Shown here piece after piece: positions 33,816-44,599 of a stretch of 64,000 bases of DNA (positions within the stretch are counted from its first letter, which is position 1; every line of letters starts with the position of its first letter). The position numbers were made by a program, and so were the translations under genes. This DNA is from Silurus meridionalis (lineage: Eukaryota; Chordata; Actinopteri; Siluriformes; Siluridae): contig NC_060891.1 in NCBI RefSeq assembly GCF_014805685.1, positions 3,852,501-3,916,500 of the forward strand. The letters are read 5' to 3'. The notes beneath the pieces were generated by a model. The model had not been told where the DNA came from. It did no database searches and saw only the letters and a program-made list of their open reading frames with translations.

Positions 33816-34075
33816 GAAATGAAAGGTTTTCATGGCTCTGACATGTACTTAAGTAAAAAGTAGTTATTACTTCCACCTGTTTTAGCTGTTAACTGGACCT
33901 CACATCATATTAGATAGATAGATAGATCGATAGATAGATGTGATAGCCTAGTGGGTTAATGTCAGGGTCCCCACGAGGATGAGTTCGAGAGTTTGATTCC
34001 TGGTTGAGCTGGTTGCTGTGTTGGTAAATAAAACTTCTGAACCTTGTCCAGTCTGAAAAGATTTAAATTCTGTGT
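33816..34075. other. Central spacer of the giant palindrome
   Basis: About 260 bp that are not mirrored. It contains GACATGTACTTAAGTAAAAAG with TTACTTCCACCTGTTTTAG, similar to the element's own termini and to 20,370-20,460. A short GATA run (33,910-33,940) and one more tRNA-like unit follow on the plus strand (perfect A-box TAGCCTAGTGG at about 33,947; weak B-box AGTTTGATTCC). Confidence 0.7.
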
Positions 34076-34139
34076 TGGATTAATTTCTTGATTTCCTGGT
34101 CTTTAATGAAAGATAACCCCACCAAAAAAAAAAAAAAAG

Positions 34140-35540
34140 CACTTCTGTAGTAGCTCAGTGGGTTAAGGCTTGTGCCTGAACATGGTCCTTAATATAGTCC
34201 ACGCTGGTGATAAGGTTTCAAAGCCAGTCCTACATGCCTTCTTTCTTACTGCGCTGGCATGAAACAAAGTATGAACCCTCCAAAAAAGCACACATGCTTT
34301 TCAGCAGTGGTCGCTCAGTGGTTTAGGGCTTGTGCCTCATCTAAACATGCATCCCAGTCTAATCTCTTCCATGGTTCATTGAATTAAGCCTGGTGACTCG
34401 CTGATGGTGAGGATCAGGGTTTGAATCCTGCTAGTCGCGAGGTCAATTATGTTCCTGCTTCCTAAATCTTTCTTCAACTTTATATGCTTGTGTTGATGGT
34501 TTAAATATAGATAGACCTGCTCTAAACAAACTTCCTGGCCTGTCTTCTCTGATGGTCCAGTGGGTTAAATCAAGTGTTGTGCTTTTGGTGGGGTTCAGGG
34601 TTCGAATCCTGCTTTCTACCTGCCAGTCAGGATTCACTTCCTACATTTTTCTTTAGCGATATATTTTAGTTTTTAATGGGTTGAAAAGAAAGATAGACCT
34701 GCTCTAAACAAGCTTCCTTGCCTGTCCTTACCGATGGTTCATTGAGTTAATGTTGGTATCTTGATGGTGATGGGGAGCTTGGTTTGAATCCTGCTAGTCG
34801 CGAGGTCAGTTATGTTCCTGCTTCCTAAATCTTTCTTCAACTTTATATGCTTGTGTTGATGGTTTGAAAAGAAAGATAGACCTGCTCTAAACAAACTTCC
34901 TGGCCTGTCTTCTCTGATGGTCCAGTGGGTTAAATCAGTGTTGTGCTTTTGGTGGGGTTCAGGGTTTGAATCCTGCTAGTCGCGAGGTCAATTATGTTCC
35001 TGCTTCCTAAATCTTTCTTTAGCTTTATATTCTTGTGTTGATGGTTTAAATATAGATAGACCTGCTCTAAATAACTGTTGCAGCTGGTCCTTCCTGATGG
35101 TTCAGTGGGTTAAGACTGGTATTTTGCTGTTTGTGGGGTTCAGGGTTTGAATCCTGCTAGTCGCGAGGTCAGTTATGTTCCTGCTTCCTAAATCTTTCTT
35201 TAGCTTTATATTCTTGTGTTGATGGTTTGAAAGAAAAGATAGACCTGCTCTAAACAAGCATCTCAGCTTGTCCTTCCTGATGGTTCAGTGGGTTAATGCT
35301 GGTGCCTCGCTAATGGCGTGAATCAGTGTTCAAATCCTGCGTTGTCCCTGCTTGTCACAATATGGGTTTGCTTCCTAAGTCTGTCTTTAGCATTATATTC
35401 CTGTGTTAATGGTTTAAAAGAAAAGATAGACCTGCTCTAAATAACTGTTGCAGCTGGTCCTTCCTGATGGTTCAGTGGGTTAAGACTGGTATTTTGCTGT
35501 TTGTGGGGTTCAGGGTTTGAATCCTGCTATCTGTGTTTCT
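34140..35540 (+). repeat. Right-arm array of ~8 tRNA-like units (transcription sense plus)
   Basis: Plus-strand units with A-box/B-box pairs include A 34,553 with B 34,599 (46 nt) and A 35,468 with B 35,514 (46 nt). Other B-boxes are near 34,419, 34,781, 34,965, 35,145 and 35,328. 34,150 carries a perfect A-box TAGCTCAGTGG with a degraded B-box. The order mirrors single units of the left array, but the 708-bp expansion is missing. 35,096-35,158 and 35,460-35,525 are duplicates of each other. Confidence 0.75.
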
Positions 35541-35611
35541 TTCTGGTCTGAATTTCTTGCTGTAAAGCATGAAACGAAGGATAAACCCCCCAAAAAAAGA
35601 AGGTGAGTTGT

Positions 35612-35684
35612 GGGACTTGATGGCTTTGTGATAAAAGCCTTGCCTCTGAGCTCAGAGGTTGCTGGTTCAAATCTGGCTTGTCCC
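35612..35684 (+). pseudogene. Best-folding tRNA-like module, right arm
   Basis: Mirror copy of 31,146-31,218 with the same acceptor (GGGAC/GTCCC) and T-arm and only minor differences (GTGATAAAAGCC in the D-arm). Conservation in both arms may reflect recent duplication or gene conversion rather than selection. Confidence 0.65.
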
Positions 35685-36041
35685 CACACTGGGTAAGTTG
35701 TGTGGAAATTAGTGTATGGTGAGCAATGGAGTGGGTGACTGTGAACAAAGGTTGTGAAGGTCTGCTGGGTTACAGCCTCAGGAAAAAAAGGTTTTTAAAT
35801 TTTGGGGGAGGAGAGAAGGCTGAATAAAATTTTTCTCTGGAGCCGATGTTGAAACTTTTTTGGATGTTTTTGCTTCATAACCCCCTGTTTTCAGCTTCTC
35901 AGACACCAGGGGGGCAGACGCCTGTATATTGCCCCCCTGGTTCAGGATACGCCCTCTGAAACCGTCCACATCCGACCTTCCATGCAGCCATTTCTGACAC
36001 CTTCCATTATGGTCACCGGAACCTTCCACACTCTTAACTTT

Positions 36042-36117
36042 GAGCCCTGGCCAGGGTTTGAACCGGCAACCTCTCAACCCAGAGGCAAAGCTCTTCCAAT
36101 TGAGCCACAGGAGCTCC
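36042..36117 (-). pseudogene. tRNA-like module, right arm outer 2 (points inward)
   Basis: Mate of 30,711-30,787. Perfect A-box TGGCTCAATTGG and B-box GGTTCAAACCC on the minus strand, with acceptor pairing GAGC/GCTC. It differs by a few substitutions, which lets the arms be compared for compensatory changes. Confidence 0.6.
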
Positions 36118-37522
36118 TGCAGGAACCTGATTTTTAGGACCTTTTTTGGTCCTTTTATAAAATGTTTTAAACAATTTAAAGGAAAGCTAAGGGGTAGGAA
36201 TTGAACCAGGTGAGTCAGACAGCAAAAACCACTACACTACCACAGGGGTGGCAAAAAAGCCTTTGCTTTTTGGACTCTTGGTTTTTCTATAGTTAAGAGA
36301 CCACTGTTTTCTCTTAGATCATGATGGTAGAGGGTCAAAACTTTTCCTTCCTGTACATTTTCTCAGTTACTCGAAGTCTATGAGAAGTGACTCAGATACA
36401 AGAACCACATCTCCAACACCTGCACCACTGATATACCATGATTTACCAGCAACCAATTTTAATGACCTTTTATTGTTCTGTTTTTAAAAACTTCTTATAA
36501 TGTTCAATATGAAACTAGAGGTAAGAATCGAACCAGGGAAGTCTTTTATTATAGATCGCTAATGGCATTACTTTCAAAACTCAAAACTTTGTTAGACATG
36601 TAAATAAGCAGGAAAGACAGAGACAAAGACAAAGAGACACAGACACAGCTTTAGAAAGAGTGAGAAACAAATAGAGAGACAGCAAGAGAGAGACATATAC
36701 AGTGAGACAGAGACATTTACTAAAAGAGACACAGAGACAATTAGATAGAGTAAACAGAGAGACAAAGATAGCGAGATATAGCCACTTCCTGTTGGAAGCG
36801 TTTATCTCGAGCGACTCTTAATGATCTCATTTACTAAATGAGCAGTAGTGAGTTAAGTGCTTGCTCAGGTGCCCAAAACTGGCAGCTTGGAGGTGTTAAA
36901 CATGTATCATATTTACAGCATGTGATATGTATGTAAGCATATGTACAGTGATTAAATATAAAGGCTATATCAGTGCAGAGATGTGGACATCATTAAGAGC
37001 CTTTGCTATGTTTCCACACGGACAGTTAATGAGGTGATACCTGAGAAACTGCACCTCTTCAAGTCAAGTCAGGAAGCTTATATATAGAAAATTATAGACA
37101 TTTTACAGATTTGAATGATGTATTGTTTTTATCTGTACGATCAATAAAGACAGTAATTTAAGTTTGTGTCGCCATTATGAGGGAAAAACCCACAAAACGC
37201 CACCTAGAGGGTTAATTATGTAAAACATGGCGGATTTGGTGTTTGATTTGAGACTTGCGCAGAAATAAAACAAAAGTTTACTGATTAAAAATATTTTTAT
37301 CTGGAGTTTATTTATTTATTTTATATCTAAGAAAGGACGTCGTTGGATAAACGTATTTTTTGCCGAAGGTTTTAATTTCGCCTTTTTTATTTAGTTATTT
37401 ATTTATGTATTTACATTTTCTATAAAAATGGTGAAGCAGAAATGCGCGCTGAATTAATAGCTTTAATAAAAATTTGTGCCGTTTAAAATAATTGTAATTT
37501 TGACAGCCAAATATACATATAT

Positions 37523-37526
<4 letters not shown>

Positions 37527-37599
<73 letters not shown>
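37527..37599. repeat. (TA)n tract in right arm
   Basis: About 36 units, homologous in position to 27,821-27,882 but without the hAT and pogo insertions. Confidence 0.95.
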
Positions 37600-37603
<4 letters not shown>

Positions 37604-38196
37604 CAAAACGAATTAAAAATGTTGTTACCTAATGAATGTATCCAGGCTGAAGATCCACATATAGAACACAAGCAGAGGAAAGATGATGATGATCAGGAAT
37701 GTGTCTGTTCTCAGTCATGTTTACATCACTGACTCCCTCTGTCTCATCCACATTAACCCCAAACTTCTTACTGCCTTCTGCCTGCTGATTCTTAGCTCCG
37801 TAAACTAGTCTACATCTGTGGTGAGTGAGATTTAGGACTTTATACACCAGTGGATTGAAAAAGACACGCAATGACAGGAAATCGGTTGTTCGGCTGAAAT
37901 CGGCGCACAGTGAAAATAAAACAAATATTTCACCAAATCAGTGGACTAAAACTAAAGTAACGAGCCGGTTTTAAAAATGTAAGAAGTAAAAAGTACAGAT
38001 ACTTTTATAGTATCTGTACTTTTTATAGTTAGTTTTTTATAGTATAGTTTTTATAGTTTTTATAGATAGTACAGAAAATGTAATGAGTAAAAGTAAAAGT
38101 TGTCTGAAAAATAAATAGTGGAGTAAAGTACTGATACCAAAAAATCTACTTAAGTACAGTAACGAAGTATTTGCACTCCGTTACTTCCCACCTTTG
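37600..38196 (-). repeat. Right terminal segment of the giant palindrome
   Basis: Inverted copy of 27,285-27,820. It differs by a local expansion of TTTTATAGT words at 38,000-38,090, absent on the left. Confidence 0.88.
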
Positions 38197-38432
38197 TCTA
38201 TAGTTTTATATAATAATTACACTCGGTTCAAGAGATTCTCCAGTTTTTCTATGTAAAGACCAAAAACTTTATAACATACAGTTTCTTTAAGGAAATGTTT
38301 AATACAAAAATTGAAGTAACATTGATAATTCAGGCAGCATCTCCACAACCTTGTGCTTGGAAGCATGTGATCTTTGATTTCTATCGAATAGAACATTTTG
38401 TGGAGGTATATAGTCAGTATATAGTGTGTATT

Positions 38433-38872
38433 CTATATCAACAAAACTTCGTGGACATCGGAGCATTAGATTGGCATGTGGTTTTGAAACATCCTCTTCC
38501 ACATGTTCCAGTTTGCTCCTATAAAAACTTCTACTCTTCTGGGAGGATGTTTTACTAGATTTTGGAGTGTACTTGTGGGGGTTTGTGCTATTCAGGTAGT
38601 TAGTAAAGACAGGTACTGATGTAGGTGAGGTGAGGAGGTCTGGGGTTCAGTCAGTGTTGTAAACCAGTGGAGCTGGCTTTGTGCACAGGGTTAGTTTAAT
38701 GATGGAACAGCTTTAGGCCTTAGTTCAACTGTATAGAACATTTGATGCTACCACACCCAAAGACAGACGATACAATGTTGTGCCTCCAACATAAAAGTTA
38801 AGTTGCTTAAGGTAAAACTTTGGGGAAAGACCAGATATGTCTAGGAAAGTCAGTTGTCCCCACACACACACA
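38433..38872 (-). mobile_element. Tc1-derived element, copy 6
   Basis: Minus-oriented, from CAACAAAACTTCGTGGACAT to GTCAGTTGTCCCCACAC. It keeps the central AGCTGGCTTTGTGCACAGGG block but has lost the A/C-rich part around GGCATTGTCATG. It lies ~240 bp right of the giant element. Confidence 0.75.
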
Positions 38873-39671
38873 TATATACCTATATAGGTAGATTGACTTC
38901 TAGGGGAGGGGGGGATATAAAATGAATGGTAATCTTTGTGTCTTCTTTTGTTAACTATTTTAATTAAATGTTTGGAGTGCTTTGTAGCAGATGATTATTC
39001 TACATAAATCAAGGCCACATTTGTTTTTGTGGGTATTGCTTTTTTTAGTCTGTTAATGATCAAACATTAAAATCTCTATTTCCTCTGGGACAGGATACAG
39101 CTGCCTGGAAACAACACCATCTTTCTAAGGGTTGTCAATATCCTATACCTTCTTTTTACAAACTCTTAATGATCCAAAGTTTGGTTTTTCAAATGAATCA
39201 GAGTGCAAAGAAAAACATTGTAAATCCTGCAATTCTTCTCTCATTCTACTAGATTCACTATCTATCTTTTTTCCACCTATGCCAATTTAAGGACATTTCA
39301 CAAACACACATGGGTTTATTAGAGACATTGTTAAAACAGGTAGGAAGAACAGAACATGCTGAGACAATGACTGTTTTCAGTATGAACAGCATGAATGTTT
39401 CACATAGCTATTGTGCTATAATGATAATTTTATAGGTCAAAAGGATTTCAGTCAAAGTCACCAGTACTGTATGTGCTTAAGACGTGCTTCCTTTAATTTA
39501 TTTAATCCCAATTTATTTGATACCAGCTAGTGAGTATGAAATGTTCCTGTCATAAAACCCACTAGATGTTGGCTTAAGTCCTGGCTAAGATTCTCTTGGA
39601 GATGATATTTTTGCATTTGAACACCACAGGTGTTTAAAGATTAAAGAAGACTTTAATCTTTTTCAGGATTA
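38873..39671. other. No gene recognised
   Basis: AT-rich, with no domain-bearing ORF or repeat end. Confidence 0.45.
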
Positions 39672-39962
39672 GAAATGAGTTTATTAAAGGAACAGCGCAT
39701 GTAGGACATTTTGGAGACAAGGTGAGGGAGGTGTGATTGAGATGTGCAGAGGAGGGACATGGGGTAAATCAGTAGGAGAATACTGAGAATGGAGCCACCA
39801 GGAAGGAGGAAAAGAGGAAGGAGGTTCACGGATGTGGTGAGGGAAGACATGCAGGTAGTTGGTTTGAAAGAGGCAGATGTAGAGGACAGGGGGGTGTGGA
39901 GACTGATGAGCCGCTGTGGCGCCCCATAATGGGAGCAGCCGAAAGAAGAAGAAAAAGAAGAC
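39672..39962 (+). pseudogene. RTE-type LINE C-terminal fragment
   Basis: Plus-strand reading near 39,832-39,930 gives DVVREDMQVVG followed by EDRGVWRLMSRCG, matching the C-terminal tail of endonuclease/reverse-transcriptase LINEs common in fish (family form DVVKEDM..G...DAEDR..WRR.IRCG). Upstream phrases (GHFGDKVRE) fit the preceding family block in shifted frames. The 3' end carries GGGAGCAGCCGAAAG and a GAA-rich tail, typical of these elements. Only the last ~100 codons remain. Confidence 0.82.
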
Positions 39963-40257
39963 TTCAATCTTGTTCATGTTTTTTATTTGGTGCAGGAATG
40001 CTTCGGGTTTGATTACTGTTCTGTGGTTCAAGAAACACTCTGGGAATTACTGATTAACTGCTGATACTAGTGTAGTGCCTGAATCTGCATTTGGCTGATA
40101 ATCTTCAGAGTAAGTTGCTGAATTGCTGACTGGTGGGTCTTTACATACTCCTGGTGACCTCTCTGTTCATATTGGGCATTCGTACACATCATGTATTGAT
40201 TATAAGATACTACTATTGCAGGGAACATTGCCAATTCACCCATAAGCTCTTTTTGTT

Positions 40258-40428
40258 CCAAGAGGCATGATCATGCTGGAACAGGTTTGGGTCTCAAGTG
40301 AAGGGAAAATTGAATGCTACCACTTCCAAAGACACCCTACATAATTGTGTGACTATGTGGTAACATTTCAGCGAAGAACCACATATGGCTGAAAAAGTCA
40401 GGTGTCCCAAATCTTTTGGTTGTTATGA
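40258..40428 (-). mobile_element. Tc1-derived element, copy 7 (partial)
   Basis: Retains CATGATCATGCTGGAACAGG, AAGACACCCTACATAATTGT and the right end AGTCAGGTGTCCCAAATCTT. The left half is replaced by unrelated sequence. Confidence 0.75.
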
Positions 40429-41419
40429 CTATATTGATTGATAAAAATGTTATAGAATTTTACTGTATTTAATTCAATGTCTTCCTTATTGAAAAAAGTG
40501 TCTCTTCTAATGCTCCCTTGACCATGCAAAATCTTTCCCTAATGTTCATCTATAGACAATCGATTGACTTTTAATAATCGTTCATCCGTTTTGTTCTTGA
40601 GCAATGTGAAAGTAGTGTGAGAGAAGTGAGAGGGTTTTCTTTATTTTAGATATTGGAACCAGGTGTCTGGCGTATAGCAATTGTTTTTTTCCTCTTCTTT
40701 TTTCTTCGTGTAATTTGCGCTAGAGAGAGATCTGCCAGCGATACCACTTTTGTGGGTTGGATGAAAAATGTAAAACGGTTCATAGAGCAGGATTGCTTCC
40801 ATAGACAATAACTGTGTCTGTTTGGTACATGTTGAGTGGTAGAAGTTGTTTTTTCCTTTTTCATGAAATACTACAATTTGGTGGCCTTTGCAGCCTTTTT
40901 CTCGTTGATGTAGCTATAGTGTGGGCAGAAGGTGTTGCACCACAAAATTACCCTGGGTGCTTCGGTTTCCTTTCATTGTATAGCCAATAAATAGTGTCTG
41001 GATGTTTTTCTTTCTGCTTGTGATGTTTCCTATTAACTCTAATCCACATTTGCAGAAGGAAAATGCAAACATGTGGACGTTACACATATGGCACCCACAT
41101 GGACATTAGCATGAGGCTGTAATTCATGATAATGTTCTGACGTTAGCACATGTGCGATATGCAGCGCCTTGCTATGAAAAGTGGTTGCCAACATTTCTGT
41201 GAAACTCCTTTAATTTGTTCTGGTTTCACTCAATTTGTTGTTTTGAGTTGATTTGTTTGTCATGTGATCTCAATGGAAATACACCTGTTTCTGGAATTCT
41301 GGAAGTTTGTTGGGGAATAAAGCTATGAAGAGAAAGGAACTAGCAAAACAAGTCTGGGACAGAGGTCTGGACTTGATTTCATAGTCTGGTTGTGGATTGC
41401 TAAAATAGGATCAGAAGGC
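40429..41419. other. No gene recognised
   Basis: 41,160-41,330 may be the flank of the Tc1 copy on its right, but no inverted terminus was found. Confidence 0.4.
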
Positions 41420-41745
41420 TAATTTTTTTGGTATATTGGAGAGACTGAATAATGTTCCATAATGTTACTTCTTCAGCAGTTTGAGCTACAGGAACTCGTC
41501 TGTTGGATCGAACCACATGGACCAGCCTTCGCTTCCCACATGCATTAATGACCTTGTCTTCGGTTCACCTCTGTTCCTTTCTTAGACCACTTTTGATAGA
41601 TACTGACTAATGCAGACCGGGGACATCCCACAAGAGCTGTAGTTTTGGAGACACTCCGACCCAGACGTCTAGCCGTCACAATTTGTCCCTCATGAAACTC
41701 ACTCAAATCCTTACGCCTGCCCATTTTTCCTGCTTCTACCTTTGG
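41420..41745 (-). pseudogene. Tc1-like transposase N-terminal fragment (helix-turn-helix)
   Basis: The minus strand from about 41,724 encodes [20 protein letters not shown], then [20 protein letters not shown] and [16 protein letters not shown]. This is the first paired-like DNA-binding helix-turn-helix of a Tc1 transposase of a different lineage from the copies above. Past 41,545 the protein continues only in another frame (LVHVVRSNRR-type residues), so there is a frameshift, and the DDE domain is missing. I prefer the MGRRK start over the longer upstream frame because family proteins begin there. Confidence 0.88.
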
Positions 41746-43104
41746 GGGAATAATGCCATTGTTTATTGCAAATAAGGTCACAAAAGTCTCTGAGGTTGCA
41801 TCTGCAATACAAGAGGCTACGGAGAACAATGTCCAAAATAACCAAATCTGACCAGTTTGTGACTAAAAAATTTCTAAATACTGTTTCTCTTGAACATTTT
41901 CATTTTCACTCACAGGAGCTTGAATGCCTCAGGAGTCCAAAATATCTGCGCTGGGTTCTCTCTTTAACCATCACCGGTTGGAGCTTGAATGCTTTCCAGA
42001 TAGACAGAGATAGTTTTCAGTGTTTGTAAATTGTGTTTGTGTGTTGTGTGTTTTGGTTCACAGAAATCGATTCTCATGCCTCCAAAACTGAAATACATGT
42101 AGGCTACTGTGGAACATCTTTACATGCGGGATAATCCCACCCAGCTGCAAGTACAGTCAGACCATGGTTCACACATTTCCTTCCCAGAGCATTTAACATA
42201 CACAGCCTTCTCTAAACATGCAGAGCGTACACATCTGGCACACATCGGCATATAGACTCGATAACTCACAAAGGATGAAATCTGCATATGGTATAATTTC
42301 ACAGTCAAGCTTATTGGAAGGAATTGTTTTTTTGAGAGAGTTTTTCCATAGAAAGTAGAAAGCAGTAATGATGAGTTTTGTCATTGAGCTGCATCTGAAT
42401 TCCTACACCACTTGAGAGCTGCAGAAAAGCTCAAGGCGCATTCAGTGTCAGGGGTTGCGTGTCCTACTCAGGATACTTTTGAGGCTTGCTGTCACAGCTA
42501 GAAGGTCTTCAGAGCATGCTGGCTAACAGAGGTGACTCCAGACTTGTTTCTGGACGCTAATGAGGCCGCATTTGGTGATTCAACTTCAAGTCAATATACG
42601 CTTGGGGGGAAAAAGTGTCTATGTGTTGCTATAGCCATGGCATCATCCATCCAATGAATGTTGGCTGATTGACATGAGTGTCCTTGTTGCGTACTCTCAG
42701 TTCCACAATCAATGATTTTAAACCTCTGGGAGTTGTCTGCACTACTGTAGGTCGTCCATGGAAGTACATTCTAATCACTTGTACATATGCGATATGTTAA
42801 ATAGATTTTAAGTCATAGGCCATACAGATATAACTGTCTTTGTGAGTATCAGAGCGTTTTACCAATTAATTGCTCATTTCAATTGGATATTTACATTTCA
42901 CACAGTTAGCAATGAACAGAATGTGGCTATAAAAAACCCTACACAAACCATGCTATGGTTATCTCCAGCCTGAAATGACACCAAGGCTGCTAAGCGATGT
43001 GTCTGCAATTATTAATGTAGCATAAAATAATAAAAGTGACTGATTAATAACATATAAAGCACAGTCTCATTTCTCCAAAGGAGCCAAACGCCAAAGGCGC
43101 CACG
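41746..43104. other. No gene recognised
   Basis: Mixed sequence with only short ORFs. Confidence 0.4.
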
Positions 43105-43141
43105 CAGAGAGAGAGAAAGAGAGAGAAAGAGAGAGAAAGAG
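43105..43141. repeat. (GAGAGAAA)n microsatellite
   Basis: Three to four imperfect units. Confidence 0.85.
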
Positions 43142-43234
43142 GGAGGAGGAGGAAAAACATTTAGAGAAGGAGTGTGACCAGACTCAATAATCATTCATCA
43201 CTGAAAACAATGAAAGAGCCTGTCGAGCAGCTCA

Positions 43235-43350
43235 AATCAAACACAGGAACACGAGCTTACGTAAAGTGATAATCAATACTCAGCAATAATGCTGGCTATA
43301 TATCACGCCGGGCCCGAGAGGCAAAAATCCACACACAAATTTAAATCTTA
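43235..43350. other. Candidate conserved non-coding stretch
   Basis: Complex sequence with AATAATGCTGGCTATATATC and CGGGCCCGAGAGGC, free of repeat signatures. Confidence 0.25.
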
Positions 43351-44189
43351 CACAAGAAGTACAAATCATACAACTGCCATGTATCACGGAACAATTTCTA
43401 AACCTGAGGGCTGCAGCTTTTGTGTGTGTTTATTTGATTTCTGTCCTCAGTATAACTCAGCCAGGTAATAAGCATAGTTCAGATTTTCATGCCCGCACAC
43501 ACACCCACACACCCAGGCAAGCTGAAAAATATTATTGTTCAATCTATGAAAAAAACCTACCGAGGTCATAGGTGGCATCCTGCACTTTTTTAATTGTTAT
43601 TTAACAAGGGTAAGTAATGGCACTAATGGCACTACACACAATGTCCGCTGCGTGTTTGTGTTACTGAGTTAAAAGTGGAAAATATACAAACTTTTAAAAT
43701 GTAGATGAGGCATAACAACAAAAAAAGTCGAGCAGAACAATAACATCCAAAAAAAAAAAAGATGGAAAAAAAATTATCTGCCATATACTCTGTATTGTGT
43801 GTATTGTCTTTTATAGTCTTGTATATAAACTACAAATGATTTGCCCACATACAAGTGTAGTAGGCAGGTGTCCAAATACCTTTGCTCATTTATTATATAA
43901 TTAAATTGCTGTATTTCTTTTTTTTTTTTTTTTTTACATTTTGTTGCCACTTATTTACTATATAATGCAAGATATATAAATCTTCTCAGCTATAGGTAAC
44001 AGTGGTATACAAAAGGTACAGCTTCTGCTTTATTATTCAGTAAGTTGGTCAAAATATAATACAAGAACTAATATTTAGGACATATTCTTTTTATATCATC
44101 AATCACAGCACAGTGAGTTTATGAAATTTTTTTTTCATCCATAATATCACTTCCTATGTCCCTAAAGTGAAAAAACGTACTAACTTTAC
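43351..44189. other. AT-rich, nothing recognised
   Basis: Includes a ~19-T run at about 43,917 and, from 43,975, a stray unit of the 44.6-kb satellite (CTATAGGTAACAGTGG). Confidence 0.45.
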
Positions 44190-44480
44190 TCCAAATCCTT
44201 GCAACAGTTGAATAGATTAGCAAAGTACTGTGAAGTTCAACTCACCTTCAAATATGGAAGTAAAGATAACATCCCAGTGTCGAGCTTTTGTGCTGACTAA
44301 TTTGAGCAGGATATTAAAAATGTTATGAGTTGCGGTTTGAGCAATTGAGAGGTCATAAGGCCACTTATTAGGGCATGCCTTAGTTCTCTGGTTAATTAAA
44401 GCTATTTGCATTAGCTGTATGTGTGGAGCGCTTGAGCTACCTTTAAAAGCTTACCCTAATTAACCTGGCACTTCTTTTGA
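44190..44480. other. Candidate conserved non-coding element with octamer-like site
   Basis: Non-repetitive sequence with CTCTGGTTAATTAAAGC, a POU octamer-like ATTTGCAT (about 44,403-44,410), another TTAATTAA-type core and AAAGCTTACCCTAATTAACC. No open frame with a domain. Density of homeodomain/POU-type words is the only evidence. Confidence 0.35.
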
Positions 44481-44599
44481 ACTAAAGATAATGACTTCTG
44501 TTTTTTCTGCAACCTCAAAAAGTTTGGAGGATGAACCATTTTTGACGTTTCGTTTCTGTTTAATATGCTCATTATTAACGAAAAGCAAAAACATGGCGT

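Larger units (their letters stand above)
27285..38196. mobile_element. Giant (~10.9 kb) near-palindromic element with tRNA-like arrays
   Basis: The outer ends are inverted copies. The left begins CAGAGGTGTGAAGTAACGGA. The right, reverse-complemented, begins CAAAGGTGGGAAGTAACGGA. Both continue through CTTAAGTAGATTTTTT and TTTTTCAGACAACTTTT. Mirror-image sequence runs inward from these ends to about 33,815 on the left and 34,076 on the right, where GATAACCCC-type sequence is the last matched block. No long protein ORF is present, so the element is non-autonomous. The CAGRGGTG-like terminus resembles hAT elements, but the flanking 8-mers (CCTGTAAG and TCTATAGT) do not match, so I see no target duplication. 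The left arm is longer because of two insertions and an expanded repeat array. Part names appear in the next entries. Confidence 0.8.

Noticed and set aside
31290..35540. CRISPR array
   Set aside because: The units are 140-210 bp with tRNA-like promoter boxes and no short constant repeat with unique spacers; the surrounding DNA is vertebrate-like.
27285..38196. Palindrome as a mirrored-assembly artefact
   Set aside because: The arms differ by two nested insertions, a 708-bp repeat expansion and a local TTTTATAGT expansion, unlike an assembler duplication; long reads should still confirm it.
27277..38204. 8-bp target duplication around the giant element
   Set aside because: CCTGTAAG and TCTATAGT agree at only four of eight positions, so it is not called.
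41160..41330. Terminal arm of the Tc1 element at 41.4-41.7 kb
   Set aside because: No inverted partner found on the other side, so the boundary is not supported.
43840..43895. Another Tc1-derived copy (GCAGGTGTCCAAATACCTTT)
   Set aside because: Only a ~20-bp terminus-like word, with no second end or interior.
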